From assembly GCF_000485595.1 (NCBI RefSeq), contig NW_014577085.1, positions 803,629 to 824,497 of the forward strand: a stretch of DNA of 20,869 bases, given 5' to 3'. The notes below the pieces were generated by a model. The model was not told where the DNA came from and searched no databases. It saw only the letters and a program-made list of their open reading frames with translations. The translations under genes were made by a program, and so were the position numbers. Of this stretch, positions 8,781-19,995 are shown one piece after another. The DNA is from Priapulus caudatus (Eukaryota; Priapulida; Priapulimorpha; Priapulimorphida; Priapulidae). Every line of letters begins with the position of its first letter. Position 1 is the stretch's first letter.

Positions 8781-11700
8781 CCGAATGGGCCGCGCGGCGG
8801 CGTCGTGTTCCTCGGCCCGGTTCCGAAGTTCCACCACTCGTAGTCGTGCGACGATGGCCTCCCGCCCGCGTGATCCGTCACTCCTGTCACCACCCGCATG
8901 CCATCCACGTCGATTGCAAAGCCGCCACTGCCGCCACCGCCGCACGCGTCGATTGTCTCCACGTCGATCAATGAGAAGCGATCGTCGCACGCGCCGTTCG
9001 TCTCAACGTTGACCAAGACGTCGCCGCCATCCGTCACGCTCGGCGAATCCGATGCCCGACTTCGCGATGTGCCGATCGAACTTGTCTGTGACACGACGAC
9101 GCTTGACGCCTGCGAAGCCCCGTCGTCATCGTCGTCGGTGGCAACGGGCGTACCGGCGGCGGCGTCGAACGTTCCCACGGCAGCGTCGGCGTGTGTTCCC
9201 ACGGCAGCATCGGCGTGTGTTCCCACGGCAGCATCTGACGTTTCCACGGCAACGTTGGACGGTCCGTCGGCGACAACGGGCGGCGGAGGGACCCTCGCGA
9301 CGTCGACCGTGAATTCGTCGATAAGCGCGAGAAAGTTGAGCAGCGACGCGGGTACGCCGCGCGGCGCAGCCTCCGTTTCCATGGCAACGACGCGGTCGAG
9401 CAGCGACTGCAGGACGAGGCTCACGTCTCCGTGCGGCTGTCCGGCATTGCCCGCCTCTGCCTCCTCCGCCTCCGCCGCTGCTTCGCCGTCGACGCTCGAA
9501 TCGCCGACAACTTCCACGCAAACGACGGTTTTTGCTTCGACCGTCGAGTTGCCGTCGCCTTCGCGGACGCCAGAGTTTGCTTGTTTCTCCTCGTTTGCTT
9601 CAGCATTCGTAGATATCAGCTGCTCGGCGATAGTTTCTAACGTAGATTCTATGTCGCACGAGTCGTCCAAGTCGTCGATGTTGTCGCAGAATTCTCTCAC
9701 GGCAGCCAGACACTTCGAGAAGGCGCTGTCGTTGGCAACGTCGCTAGCGTTGCTGTTATTTTCCGAGAACGAACTGCAGTTATTCTCAACCTCGTTTATT
9801 TGAACATCTTCGGTGGCAACTGCCGGCACTTGCTTCTTAGTCTCCGCGACGCAAACGTCCGAAGACGATGCGGGGTCGTCAGCGGTTTTTCGTCCACAAC
9901 TTGACGCCAGCGTCAACTCGCCGATTTCTCGTTCGCCGGATCGGATTTCTTTCGTTGTGTCTCGAGTCGCTTTCGAGGAGTCTACGTAGCTCTCGCCGGC
10001 TGCGTCCAGCACCTCGGCGATGTGCAAGAGGGTGGGTCGCTCGCCCACGGAGGAAATTCTCCACGCTTCCGAAGGTTTCCTAACGCTGCTGGCCGCGATG
10101 TCTCTCGTGGACGCGACCATCTGGAAAGCTTTCCACTGCGATTGAGAGCTTAGCGACTTTGGACGAGCCAACGTTCTGGCCTTCTCCTGCAAACTACAAT
10201 TGGGTGCTACCGTTTGGCCAGTGTGCAGCAGTGATGCAGAATTGACTCGAGGTATGCTTGGCCTACAGGACATCAACTTTGGTGGCAGACAATATCTCGT
10301 ATTGTGCTTACTGCCCGGTGCAACCATCACGTCCCGCCACGGCCCGACGTACCTGAGTGGTGGGCATGGACGCATGACCATCGGTGGTGGTGCACAACGA
10401 TTCGGAAAAGGCGGCCTATTTACTGCCCCAAACGGAATCAGAAACGGGGGCATGTTTGCCGAGTTTCCGGCATAGATGAAAAGCGGTGACTTTTGTCGTG
10501 GGTTACGAGACGATGCCACAGGCCCCTGGGACGAAGGTAGGGTGTGCGGTATTACTAGGGGCCACAACTGTTCCGGTTCTTCGTGATCCGTCTTTGGTGA
10601 GGTCCCCACAACCTGTTGCATTGGTGAGATAGCAGGCGACACCCTCGACATAATCCTAGAGGGGGGCACTGCCGTTCCTTTCCCAGCAGGAACCAGAGGG
10701 ACGTTGCCATTTTCTGATGACTTGGTAGCGGAAGCCATTTCCGTTGTATCCTGCGCAGGCGTAGAATCGTTGCTGGCAATGAACTGCAGCTGTGGTTTCT
10801 GTCCCAGTTTTATCGGGGGTGGTAGTCTTCCTCCAGACGCTGCGCCTCCAGGACCAAACAGCATCGATGATGCAGTCAATGGCTGATCTTTCACTGGTGC
10901 TATTAAATTCTGAGAGGACATATCCATCGGAGTCAAGTCCTTTCTCGTTTCTGCACCTGGCCTGATGATCAACGGATGTGAACGTTTGGCTGTACTGCTA
11001 GCGGTCACACTCGAGTCGCATTCTCCATCTTTTGTATTCTTTGATTTGAGTGAACTAGAAGAACGAGGCCTCTTGGGCCGGCATCTCGGAGACTGGTCTG
11101 CCTTACTTTCAGCTTGAGCGCTCTGCTGAAACACTCCCCGGTGCTTAACTTGTGCAGCATCTCGCGAGAAATCCTCGTGTATCGCGTTTGAATTTAATTC
11201 AGCGAACAGTTCAATGTCGTAATCTCCAGTCCTAACAACGTCCCGAACAGCAGAAACTAGAACATTACTAGCACACGCACCGAGTCTATTGAATGGACTA
11301 GTGGCAGATGCAAGCTGCCGCTGTGAAAGCTGCACCTCGGGGACCTGTGAATGTGGTAGCTCTCGTAGCTTTTGCGAGAAGTCTGTTAATAGAAGTTTAA
11401 TGTTCATCTTTGATCCATCACTCTCCGTACGCTTTAGAAGGTGTTCTTGGATACTATCCTGCAGCAGCTGTATGTAATCACGAAGGCAATCAAAATGCCT
11501 GACAATAGCATCTGCAATTGCCATTGCTTCAAGATGAAGGTCAGACTTCTCTACTTCTCTGCTACACTCATTAAACGAATGACACTCGGTAGTGTGTTTT
11601 CGAGCTGCATCAGATTTGATAGCATTGGAGAGATCATCACTGCCAGGCAATCTCTCTTCACTCTTCTTTTTGGTGGTTTCGAGACAGTGGCTTATTGTGT

Positions 11701-14700
11701 ATTCAGAAGAGACATTATCGTCAACAATTATTAATTCATCACTAGGTTTTATTTCACTTGCGAACACTTTATTCACCAAATCGTAGCAACTGGTTCTTGA
11801 GCAACTATCGTCAGGCAGTCCACAGTCATTATCTCGAGTTGTGACGAGGCACTTTTCAGGTGTCTGAAAATCGCTTTTCAATGGCTTAACGGCAGAAGAG
11901 GCCACTGCTGGTCTAGTAGATGGCTTTCCAGCAAAACAGCTTGCCAGCGGTCTAGATGCCTTACCAGCAGAAGAACTTGTCGCTGGTCTAGACGGCTTAC
12001 TCGCAGAGTATATCATTACTGGTCTAGCTTGCGTACTAGCAGATTGACTCACTACTACAGGTTTAGCTGCAATGGAGACCCTGTTCACAGAAGCACTGCA
12101 TAGTGCCGATTCAGTCGGGTTTTCAGCACTAGGTTTAGGTGGTCGAGTCTTGGACCTTGCCAGGTGTTGCAATGGCTCATTGTAATTGATCTCTGCCGAT
12201 ATTTTTTCGAGGAATCGCTCGTTGATAACCCGTTTACCGATGTAAGCCATCACGTTGTTTTTCAAACGATCTGGCAATCGAATTTTTCTCCGGCCCACGC
12301 GGGGGAGTTGCGGATCAGGGTCGGCTCCAGCAGAATCGTCCAGCAAACGTCTTTTCTCGACGTCCTCGAATATATCTCCTCTCGCGCAAACACACTCGAA
12401 CATGCACTCTACTTTCCCGCAGTGGGAGCGCGTCCTCCTCCTTCCAGCCTGAATCAAACTGTCGCAGATGCATCCAAACTCGCAGTGAGGGTTCATGTAC
12501 CCGGTTCCACACTGCGATATGCCGACCGGTTCGGACGTGTGATCGGGATCGTGGTACACGTCAAGTTCTGGCTGCGGATTAGAGTCCTCGTCGTACTGGT
12601 ATCCCGGCACTTGTAGTGTGCGCAGAGCGGACACTGCATCTTTCATTGACACCGTTGGAAATTTCAACTGCAACTTTGGTTTCAGTAACTTTCGCGTAGA
12701 AAATGTTGGTGTTGGATTGTCACGACATGGCCGATTTTGCTTTGCGTTCGTCTTTTTACCCTGTTCTTCACTCAACAATTCCTCCTTTCTAATAATGTCC
12801 ATAAGCTCTTTCTTAGTTTTCGGTTTCCTTTCTTTCTTTTTACATTCAACAGGAGGTTTTCCTGCATCAACGCTCGTGTCTCCTACCCACAAAGGTCCCT
12901 CACCAGGTCTTTGCGCTGTGGCACTTCCTATGCTGTATGACTGCCTCAACTTCTGTAGAAAAGCTACACCTCTTCTAGTAGCTGGCACAGGAGGAAGAGC
13001 ACTCTTACTTTCCTGTGCTGTTTCTTGTGCACTCTGCACACTCTCTGTCTTTTTAACTTCTTCAGGCGAATTTTCATCATTCTCACATTCAAGTTTCCTG
13101 AAGAGACTGTCTAATGTATCCGACATCTTCGTTTTACTGCGGGTACCGTGTATTCTTGACGTACCTGGGGTGCTCTTTTGTGTCTCTTTCTGCAAATAGG
13201 CTTCCAATAGAGGACTTTCAAATACAGAACCAAACGTATGGGAACCATCTATGTTGGGTTTCTGTTGATCGGAAACGGCATTGCCTTGATCAATCTTTGG
13301 TGATTTTAACGTCAGTCCTTCGTTAGTGCTCTGTGTTTCACCCAGCTTGTCAAGCAGTCTTTTGCTACACTCTTCCATCCTCACTTCCTCCTGGGATGGT
13401 TCTTCCGTGCTACGGTCGATAATATCATCGTCGCTTTTTAATTTCTTCAGCTTAACGATGCATACGGGGCTCAGTGGACCTGCAGGACGTGGAGGCGTCG
13501 GGGAGGGTTCATCTATAATAGCACTACTGTCAAACGTCTTGCGCTTCCAACCCTTGATTTTAGTGATATCACTCGTTTTCGTCGGCGATATGACTTTGCA
13601 ACCAACGCCTCCAGTTGCGACCGCGCCTGCATTGTCCTTTCCGTACAGCAGCCTCCGATATTTTCTCGTCTGGTCCTCTATGCGCCGCACCCGTCGTGCG
13701 CTCGCAAGCATGAGGCACTTGTGCTTCGGTCGCCTGTGAGCTCGCTTGCGCGGCGAGCGCTTCCCAAGGTAGACCTTCATCAAATCCTCGGATTTGAACG
13801 AGAGGAAAGTCAGGCCGTCGATGACGTCGATGTCGGGTCTAGTGACGACGTCCGGCCTCACCTGTGACCCGCACTCAGATGACCTGATCGCAGACGCTTC
13901 CACCTGTTTCTCGATTGCACGCAGCTCGTCCAACAGCCGCACAATGTCGCCGTCCGCTCCCGCCGTTCTTTGCGTCATCGCCGTTACGTTCTGCAGCTCG
14001 TTCGAACCAAGATACAACGAAGTTCTCATTTCTAAATACGATCGCAGAGGGCTACTAACGAGGTTAGGATATTTACAAGGTATTCTACCCACCGCCATCG
14101 CATCAAGACCCGAACTACCCGAGCCGTACCCGGTTTTCACGCCGGAAAACCTATTGCGTAGTACAAGTTCAGTGAGCTTTCTAACTTTCGCGGTACTGCG
14201 TCTTTTGGGTTTGCTTTTGGTCTCGATTGGAAATGGACCATCGAGGCAAGGGGTCTCATTGTCGTTGTTGGCTACGTTTGCATCATGCCGACCAGACTCG
14301 ATCTGTCCTGCACTGTCGGATTCACCGCATATGTCCAAGCACATCTTTTCGATTAACTTCAAGTCATTCACCGTCTCATCTGTCTTGTTCTCCTCAGTAG
14401 CATTACCCGTTGGCAGAATGCCAATCAACGTATCAGCCTTAGTGTCGTCCTCAGAGCAAACCGCTTTAGAGAAGGGTTTTGGAAGAAGAGGAACAGGAGA
14501 TAGGGATGGGGGTTCTCCATCTTCTACATCTCGCTGACCTAGATCCTTAGGTGAGGTTAATGACACTGCTTGGGTTACAGGAGTAGCAGTTTCTGTTGAG
14601 ACTGCAGGTGGTTGAACACCAAGTTTGTCAAATACTTCCTGTTCGATCTCAGTGCAACTACCTTTACCCACGACACGTGACTGGAGATAGTTTGTGATGT

Positions 14701-15160
14701 CCCATGGAATACCGCCTTCATATCTTCGTATTTGAGCACTGGATGGACTACATACAGCTGATGGTTCTTCAACTCTCGTGCCAGCACTCAAACAAATCGC
14801 ACAGTCATCAATGCATGAACCGTGTTCACTTACAGAACTACCATTAACAGAGCAATTTACGTGTGCACCAACTTTTGTGTCCTTGCACGATGACATGTCT
14901 GTAATAATCTCAAATATGTTTCTATGATTTAACATATCAGGGAGGCATTCTTCCTTCTTGCTTGCCTTCTCATCATTCTCTAATCCAGGATGCATTTTAG
15001 TACGAATGCCCCTGCGATCTAATCTAACCACAGCATCAGCATGGAGCTTGATATCATGCAGCTCATTGCCAGCTGTGTAAGTAGTTTTCATAACCGTCTC
15101 TAGTAGTCTATTACTCGATCTCCTCTGCATGGCTCGTGTCTGTGTGACTTTCATTGCTGC
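8781..15160 (-). CDS. MGA: MGA-like protein, giant internal exon with MGA cysteine-rich domain
   Basis: Open for 6,380 bases, 2,126 codons plus two bases. It begins after a good acceptor (tttcag, AG at 15162-15161) and ends at a perfect donor (GTGAGT at 8780-8775), so the TGA at 8779 is intronic. Numbering from the first exon codon, residues 884-925 hold eight cysteines arranged as two C-x-F-x-C-x-C clusters with NPHC and SHC nearby. This is the conserved domain (DUF4801) known from MGA, the MAX partner that scaffolds PRC1.6 in the nucleus. A Val-Pro-Gly-Tyr / Asp-Glu-Asp-Ser-Asn segment just before it also fits. The rest is mostly disordered: basic patches (about 447-507), a serine/alanine/proline tandem near 1040-1080, a proline-rich stretch near 1570-1615, and an acidic alanine-rich end with HADAAVGT repeats. 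The 3' third is much more GC-rich than the introns. The true start codon lies upstream or is the Met at residue 3; I cannot decide. Confidence 0.85.
9170..9245. repeat. Coding tandem repeat (HADAAVGT) in the giant exon
   Basis: About three copies of a 24-base unit (gttcccacggcagcrtcggc with gtgt) encode HADAAVGT on the minus strand, at about residues 1972-1997. The high identity between copies suggests recent expansion within an acidic, alanine-rich tail. Confidence 0.8.
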
Positions 15161-15316
15161 CTGAAACAATGAACATTTTATTAAGATATATGCATTATAT
15201 TTCTCACGTATACACGCTGGCTTTCCATAACCATTTAATACTTTACAGTAAATTGAATTTAACCAGTGAATGCACAGTAAAGTGCCATTTTAACCAGTTA
15301 GCCACCTCTCTGTAAT

Positions 15317-16240
15317 CAGGGCTCAATTTTAACAGTCGTCCGTGACGACTGGATTTTCTCTCGGGCAACTACAAATTGCTTCCGTGGTTGTCCGGTGTCC
15401 AACCTCTATAAAAATTTTATATTCATAACACGCGCGTTCATTTTACATACGGCCAGGGTTGCACAATATGCTGCAAACGTACATGTCTAGACGCATTGTC
15501 TGGCTTGCTTGATACAAAGTATAACATCACGTGTTTAACAACACAATGTTTCGTGTTAATTTTCAATTTTTACTCATCTTTGACTTGACACAGTGTTAGT
15601 AATGTTAATAATAGGCGCGTTCACACACAAGAAAAACCGCGCTGCTCAGCCCGCTAATAGCGGAGATAATAGTGAGCTAATTGTGTCGTTGTTCACACAG
15701 GCGAATATCTCGCTAATCGCCGCGGTGCAAATAAGCGCAGTCAGAAGTGGTCTTTGGAGCACGCTATTTGGAGCGCGATTTAGTGAGCTAATTGCGTTCA
15801 CACTTGTAAAAAGCTCAGTTTTTCGAGCGGGCTGCAAAAACCGGGTTTTGCAGCCCGCTAATTCGCGCCAGTGTGAACGCACCTAGTGTTAGTAGTGTTA
15901 GTTGACTTAATGTAAATGTTATAAAATAAATTTCATGCAACTTTTAATTACTATTATTATACGTCATTGATCCCAGCATCATTTACCACATTACCAATAT
16001 TTTATTCTCTTCATATAATAAGTGAAACAATGCGAATGGCCATGTCTACTGTCACTGCAATACGTACAAAATGTACATGATTAGGCCTTTTGCTTTACAG
16101 CACTGAGCATCACGTGAGCAGAGCGCATGCAGCACATGTTTAAATTAATATCCGGACAACCAAAACTCTTGAAGGACAACCATATGCTACTCTCTTGGTT
16201 GTCCTCCGGACAACCCAAAACCTTAAAATTGAGCACTTTA
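15317..16240. mobile_element. Transposon remnant with CAGGGCTC-type ends, interrupted
   Basis: The left end gggctcaattttaa (15319-15332) matches the inverted right end gtgctcaattttaa (16223-16236) at 13 of 14. Subterminal gttgtccgg motifs recur in both halves (near 15388, 16151-16160, 16195-16220) and form hairpins. The end sequence resembles hAT elements. No transposase seen; the middle is occupied by another MITE (15612-15885). No clear target duplication. Confidence 0.55.
15612..15885. mobile_element. MITE with TAGGYGCGTTCACAC ends, nested
   Basis: The left end taggcgcgttcacac matches the inverted right end taggtgcgttcacac at 14 of 15. It is 274 bases long and GC-richer than its surroundings. 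It carries a perfect 14-bp-stem hairpin at 15826-15859 (agcgggctgcaaaa, loop accggg). It is flanked by 17-base direct repeats (15592-15608 and 15885-15901) agreeing at 15 positions, possibly a long target duplication or an older tandem. Open frames on both strands here (15593-15886 and 15646-15882) are by-products of the palindromes. Confidence 0.8.
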
Positions 16241-16929
16241 CTTACTGTATAACAAATCGTCTATACCCACACGTACTTGCTACCAGATACCCAATTTAAT
16301 TGTTATAATTAATTATACATCAACGCTACGAAATTTGAACGGCGCCATTAAAACACCCGCGACCGTGCTGCCACCCGGAAAAAGTTGCGCATTTGCCAAT
16401 TTAGTTTGCACGTTACAGACCGGGGGCTAATCACAAAGGTGCAATTATATTTATACCTAAATGCTATTTAACCGAACGATGTTCATTTTAGAACAAATTT
16501 ATCCATAATATAACTGAAACTATATGTCGTTTATAAGATATTACAATCCTTTTGCTTTTAAATTAATAAATAAGAAACACCCTCAGTCTGTAGCCCTTGG
16601 CTGAGTCGTTTTGCGCAACTTATCAGATCGTGCGCTTTGAGTGGCGCCACCGTCGTTGTAATCAAACTGTAGTCCTTAGTTTTAAAACATTTTTTAATAA
16701 TATTTCTAATGGTGATTGAACCATGAAACCTTTTATGTAGCGTAATTTTAACCTAAATTAACTGAAAATAACCCTAGAACCTAGAGTAAACGATCCCTTT
16801 AAGGTTATGATATACTATTGAAAAAACAATAAACCAATGTCTCATTCATTTTGACAGCCAATTTACCCCTATGTTCATATTAGAAATTACCTATTATGCA
16901 ATTACATCAGCCTAGTGCTACTATGTAAT
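16241..16929. other. Intergenic or 5' intron, no feature recognised
   Basis: AT-rich, no coding frame and no repeat recognised. If the MGA-like gene has further 5' exons, this is within its intron. Confidence 0.45.
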
Positions 16930-17202
16930 TGTAACAGAGGTATTCGGGAGCGGCGTGAGTCTACTGGCGAACTAAGGCTAGGCGTAGGTGCAGGAAATGG
17001 AATAACGCAAACCAACAGAGAAAGACAACAACTACGGTCGTAACGTACCACACAGGCGTTTATTCTCAGACATGATCGAACGTCGAACAAGATACAATCG
17101 GTACAATCGAAAGTTAGAGACGAGGGAGAGGAACAAGAGTTAGTCGGGAGGACAGTCAGGTTCTCTCGAGCTCGGCTTGAGCCTCGGCTTTTAAGCCTGT
17201 TA
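16930..17202 (-). mobile_element. Solo LTR of a retrotransposon
   Basis: Read on the minus strand it begins TAACAGGC and ends CTGTTACA. A TTAAAA box lies near the 5' end, AATAAA is at 17064-17059, and the sequence terminates in CA. The 5-bp direct repeat GTAAT (plus strand) abuts both ends, at 16925-16929 and 17203-17207. The expected leading TG is absent. No gag-pol sequence is next to it, so it looks like a solo LTR left by recombination, perhaps Gypsy-type. Confidence 0.65.
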
Positions 17203-17207
17203 GTAAT

Positions 17208-17644
17208 TGGGATTATAAACGCGCAACTTAGTGACAAGTTTCTCACGGTGCAACTTCAAGCAGGTGTTTCTCCACCATCGCTTCTTCTCCCTTGTCGCAC
17301 CTAGGTGTCGAGATCCAGAGAGACATGATACAAGATTGCGTGGCACAGCTTTGCTGTTGATCCTGAGCGCTGCGCGCAGATGAGACGCGCAGTTCCGCGG
17401 GATATGCGCACACGACCGCGAGGATGTCCAAGTATGAAGCGCTGTCCGCAGTGGAGACGTGGGTGACTAACTGACACCACTAAATTGGTGAAATGTTCCA
17501 TGCACCTTAAGAAATTCTGAGAAATTCCGAGGTTATCATCACCCAGGTTTTCAGACGGACAAGTCTTAAAAGTGAGGAAATCACGAGCGGTAAATAAAAA
17601 TTCCCAAGTTACGCCGCCGTCTTCTTTTGCTGACTCATAGTCGT
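17208..17644. other. Intergenic, moderately GC-rich, no gene accepted
   Basis: Minus-strand open frames 17243-17431 and 17301-17651 overlap each other. They show no domain I recognise and no good splice context. Possibly decayed repeat. Confidence 0.4.
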
Positions 17645-17650
17645 AGTTCA

Positions 17651-17978
17651 CAGGGCTGCCAACATTAGGTGATCGGTGAAAGTGAGATGCGAGGGAGCGA
17701 AGCGACCGAGCGGGGGGTGGGCGGTAGGGAGCTTTTGCATTTTATAACTTCAATTTGTGCAATTTGGTGCATACTAAAGCGACTGTTTTCAGATATTGTA
17801 AATTTTTTTTGGCTGTGCATGAGATATTTCAGCGTTTTATTCATGAAGAGATATTCATGCGTGAGATATCTCAGCATTTTTTTGCTGTGCGTGAGATATT
17901 GTAAGATCAGCGTGAGAGCGTGAGATTTGGTCAAAATGCGTGAGTCTCACGGTCAATGCGTGAGAGTTGGCAGCCCTG
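17651..17978. mobile_element. MITE with cagggctgccaac ends
   Basis: Perfect 13-bp terminal inverted repeats cagggctgccaac / gttggcagccctg. AGTTCA abuts both ends (17645-17650 and 17979-17984), consistent with a target duplication. It is 328 bases long and non-coding. The right part contains repeated tgcgtgaga(t/g) words. The CAGGG termini suggest a hAT-type non-autonomous element. Confidence 0.8.
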
Positions 17979-17984
17979 AGTTCA

Positions 17985-19812
17985 TTGGATGAGGCTGTGG
18001 ACGGTTACGCAATTTTGACAGTGACGTCATTCCAACCTCTGTCGTGCAGTGTGCTGTTTTGCTGAAATGTTCAATGAATGACGCACTCGTTCACTTCTGA
18101 CAGTGAGTGAAAATGCGGAAAATTTCAAAAAATTCATCAACGAAGGCGGGGCTTATTCTGATTGCGAAAATGCAACAGAAGGATGTAGCGCAGTGCGCTA
18201 AACAGCGTGTTATTTTCGTATTTGTGCCAAACTACGTATCGTAGGAAACCGTTCTAGCCTAGCAGAATGCCCTAGTTCCTGAGATCGGCGATTTGGTACC
18301 CCAATGGGTCTCCATCTTTAAAAATATCAGTCTGGTGCGGCGTAGGCTGTGATTGAAAGACACAAAGTGTCAATCCTTGGCGCGCCTCGGCATCATGGCC
18401 GCATCACGTCGAGGTTCGTCGCCACTCCGGGCAGGCTCAGATGTAGCCGCTGTTTATCTGTCATAAACTCTCTTCGCTACATAATCATGCTTGTAAGCAA
18501 CTAGTTCCATACAGCTATGTGTTTTCTCTGTGTATTACATATTGCTAAGCTAGGAGCTCAGAAGGACATTTCGAAACCGCAAAACCAACAGCATCGCACT
18601 ATTACAGTAATTTTTTTCATTTACAAAACTCAATTTGTTGGTACAAATGTGAGTGCATCTTGTAAATTGGTCCAAGGTTTCAATAGTCCCAGGAACATTG
18701 GATATTGATGGCCGATTTTTGTATATAGAAGCATTTGAAACTAGTAGCTTTCATTAGTTTTAGCATTGCACATTTTTCTATTCATATTTTTGTTTGTTTT
18801 AGGGCATACAAAAGGGCGTAACAATGATTACAGGCAAAGGTCAGTCATAAAAGAAATCAATATTTTAAAGAAATGCTTTGCCACCCGAATTTCTATATTG
18901 GTTGCCTGTCTTGAATTATTAAGGCCGACAAAAAAATTACCCTTGGTTAGGGTCACCCGCCTGACTGAAATAATTATTGTTTTGTTGTAATCAGCCAATA
19001 AAATGTGCGAGTAGCGGCGTTTTGGCGAGTCGGTCGGTAAAACAAGCAATATTTTATCTTAGGCCTTGGCTAGCTGAAACAGGGCTAAGCTTGAAAAGGT
19101 AAAGCTTGAAAAGTGAGGAGAGTTGTGATCTAAGTGAGTATGTTGCCAAGCGAAGGAATAACAATATTTATAGTAGTATAATGTAATAACACTGAGCCAT
19201 TATTAGCTATTAGGTTAACAGCAGAACTAAATGTATTTTCACATTTTATTTTGTAAAAATCAACATCAAAATGTTATTCATGCTCACATAATTTACACTG
19301 ATCAATGCAATGTCCTACTCAACTACAATGATTGACAGGCTGACAGCTAGCCGCTAGCTATAGTGCTGCTATTATAGAAGTATTTAAAAAATTAAAATGT
19401 CACTTAGTAACAAAGTGTCACAAAGTTAACAATTTAAAGTTAAAGCTGCCAGGGGCGACCCCTGTGTGACAAATCTTCTAAAGTCATTTGTTAGGCATCC
19501 GTGTTATTTCCAGGAATCAGACAGATTTGCCATTATGCAAGTATGCAGCCAGTGTGATGATTTGGAATGTTGTAAGCGCACACTTGCACCAATTTGGAAG
19601 ATGGGCATAATATAATAACAGCAGCGGCAGCTCAAACAAGCTGCCGCAACCACATCCCAGAAGGCGCATGTTAAAAAAATACAACAACAAATGTAAGCAA
19701 CTCTATAACTATCAGTACGAGTCAAAGATTGAAATTTAACAAGTGCCGCGGAGCGACAGCGCTCATCTAACGTCTACTGCGGTGACTCTGTGGTGGAGTG
19801 GTGGGATTCTAG
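17985..19812. other. Intergenic, mostly featureless
   Basis: A small CpG-richer patch at about 18370-18450 includes a 23-codon plus-strand frame starting atggccgcatc (18394), which could be a first exon but has no strong donor. A 9-bp-stem hairpin (gcggcagct/agctgccgc) lies at 19624-19647. Direct repeats of aagcttgaaaag lie near 19090-19110. Other open frames look random. Confidence 0.4.
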
Positions 19813-19995
19813 TAAACCCTGTTAGTCCCAAATGTGTTCACATACACGCCGAAACAGTGGAATGCATAGGGAGTCAGGGATGGTATCAGGAACCTTCTCA
19901 AAGGAATGTTCGTTGGGATCGTTATGTGTTAGAAATGTGCCTACGAGATGGCGCGTACTTGAAGTGCTTCAAGATTAAAGATGGAAGCTACCATC
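19813..19995 (+). CDS. Candidate internal exon, unknown protein
   Basis: Between ttctag (19807-19812) and GTACGT (19996-20001) lies a 183-base phase 1-1 open segment. Its composition looks protein-like: four cysteines, several tryptophans and tyrosines, and KCVHIHAETVEC and YLKCFKIKDG segments. Symmetric phase 1-1 exons with paired cysteines are typical of extracellular modules. The polypyrimidine tract is poor (G-rich), no neighbouring exon was found, and I recognise no family. The wider open frame spans 19743-20003 without an ATG start. Confidence 0.25.

Noticed and set aside
8898-9803. Plus-strand 301-codon frame opposite the giant exon
   Set aside because: Shadow of the GC-rich end of the minus-strand exon; serine/threonine-rich low complexity with no domain.
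15593-15886. Open frames on both strands at the nested MITE
   Set aside because: They coincide with the MITE and its hairpin, and the two strands give mirror products.
17243-17651. Overlapping minus-strand open frames as exons
   Set aside because: No recognisable motif and no consistent splice signals; they lie between a solo LTR and a MITE.
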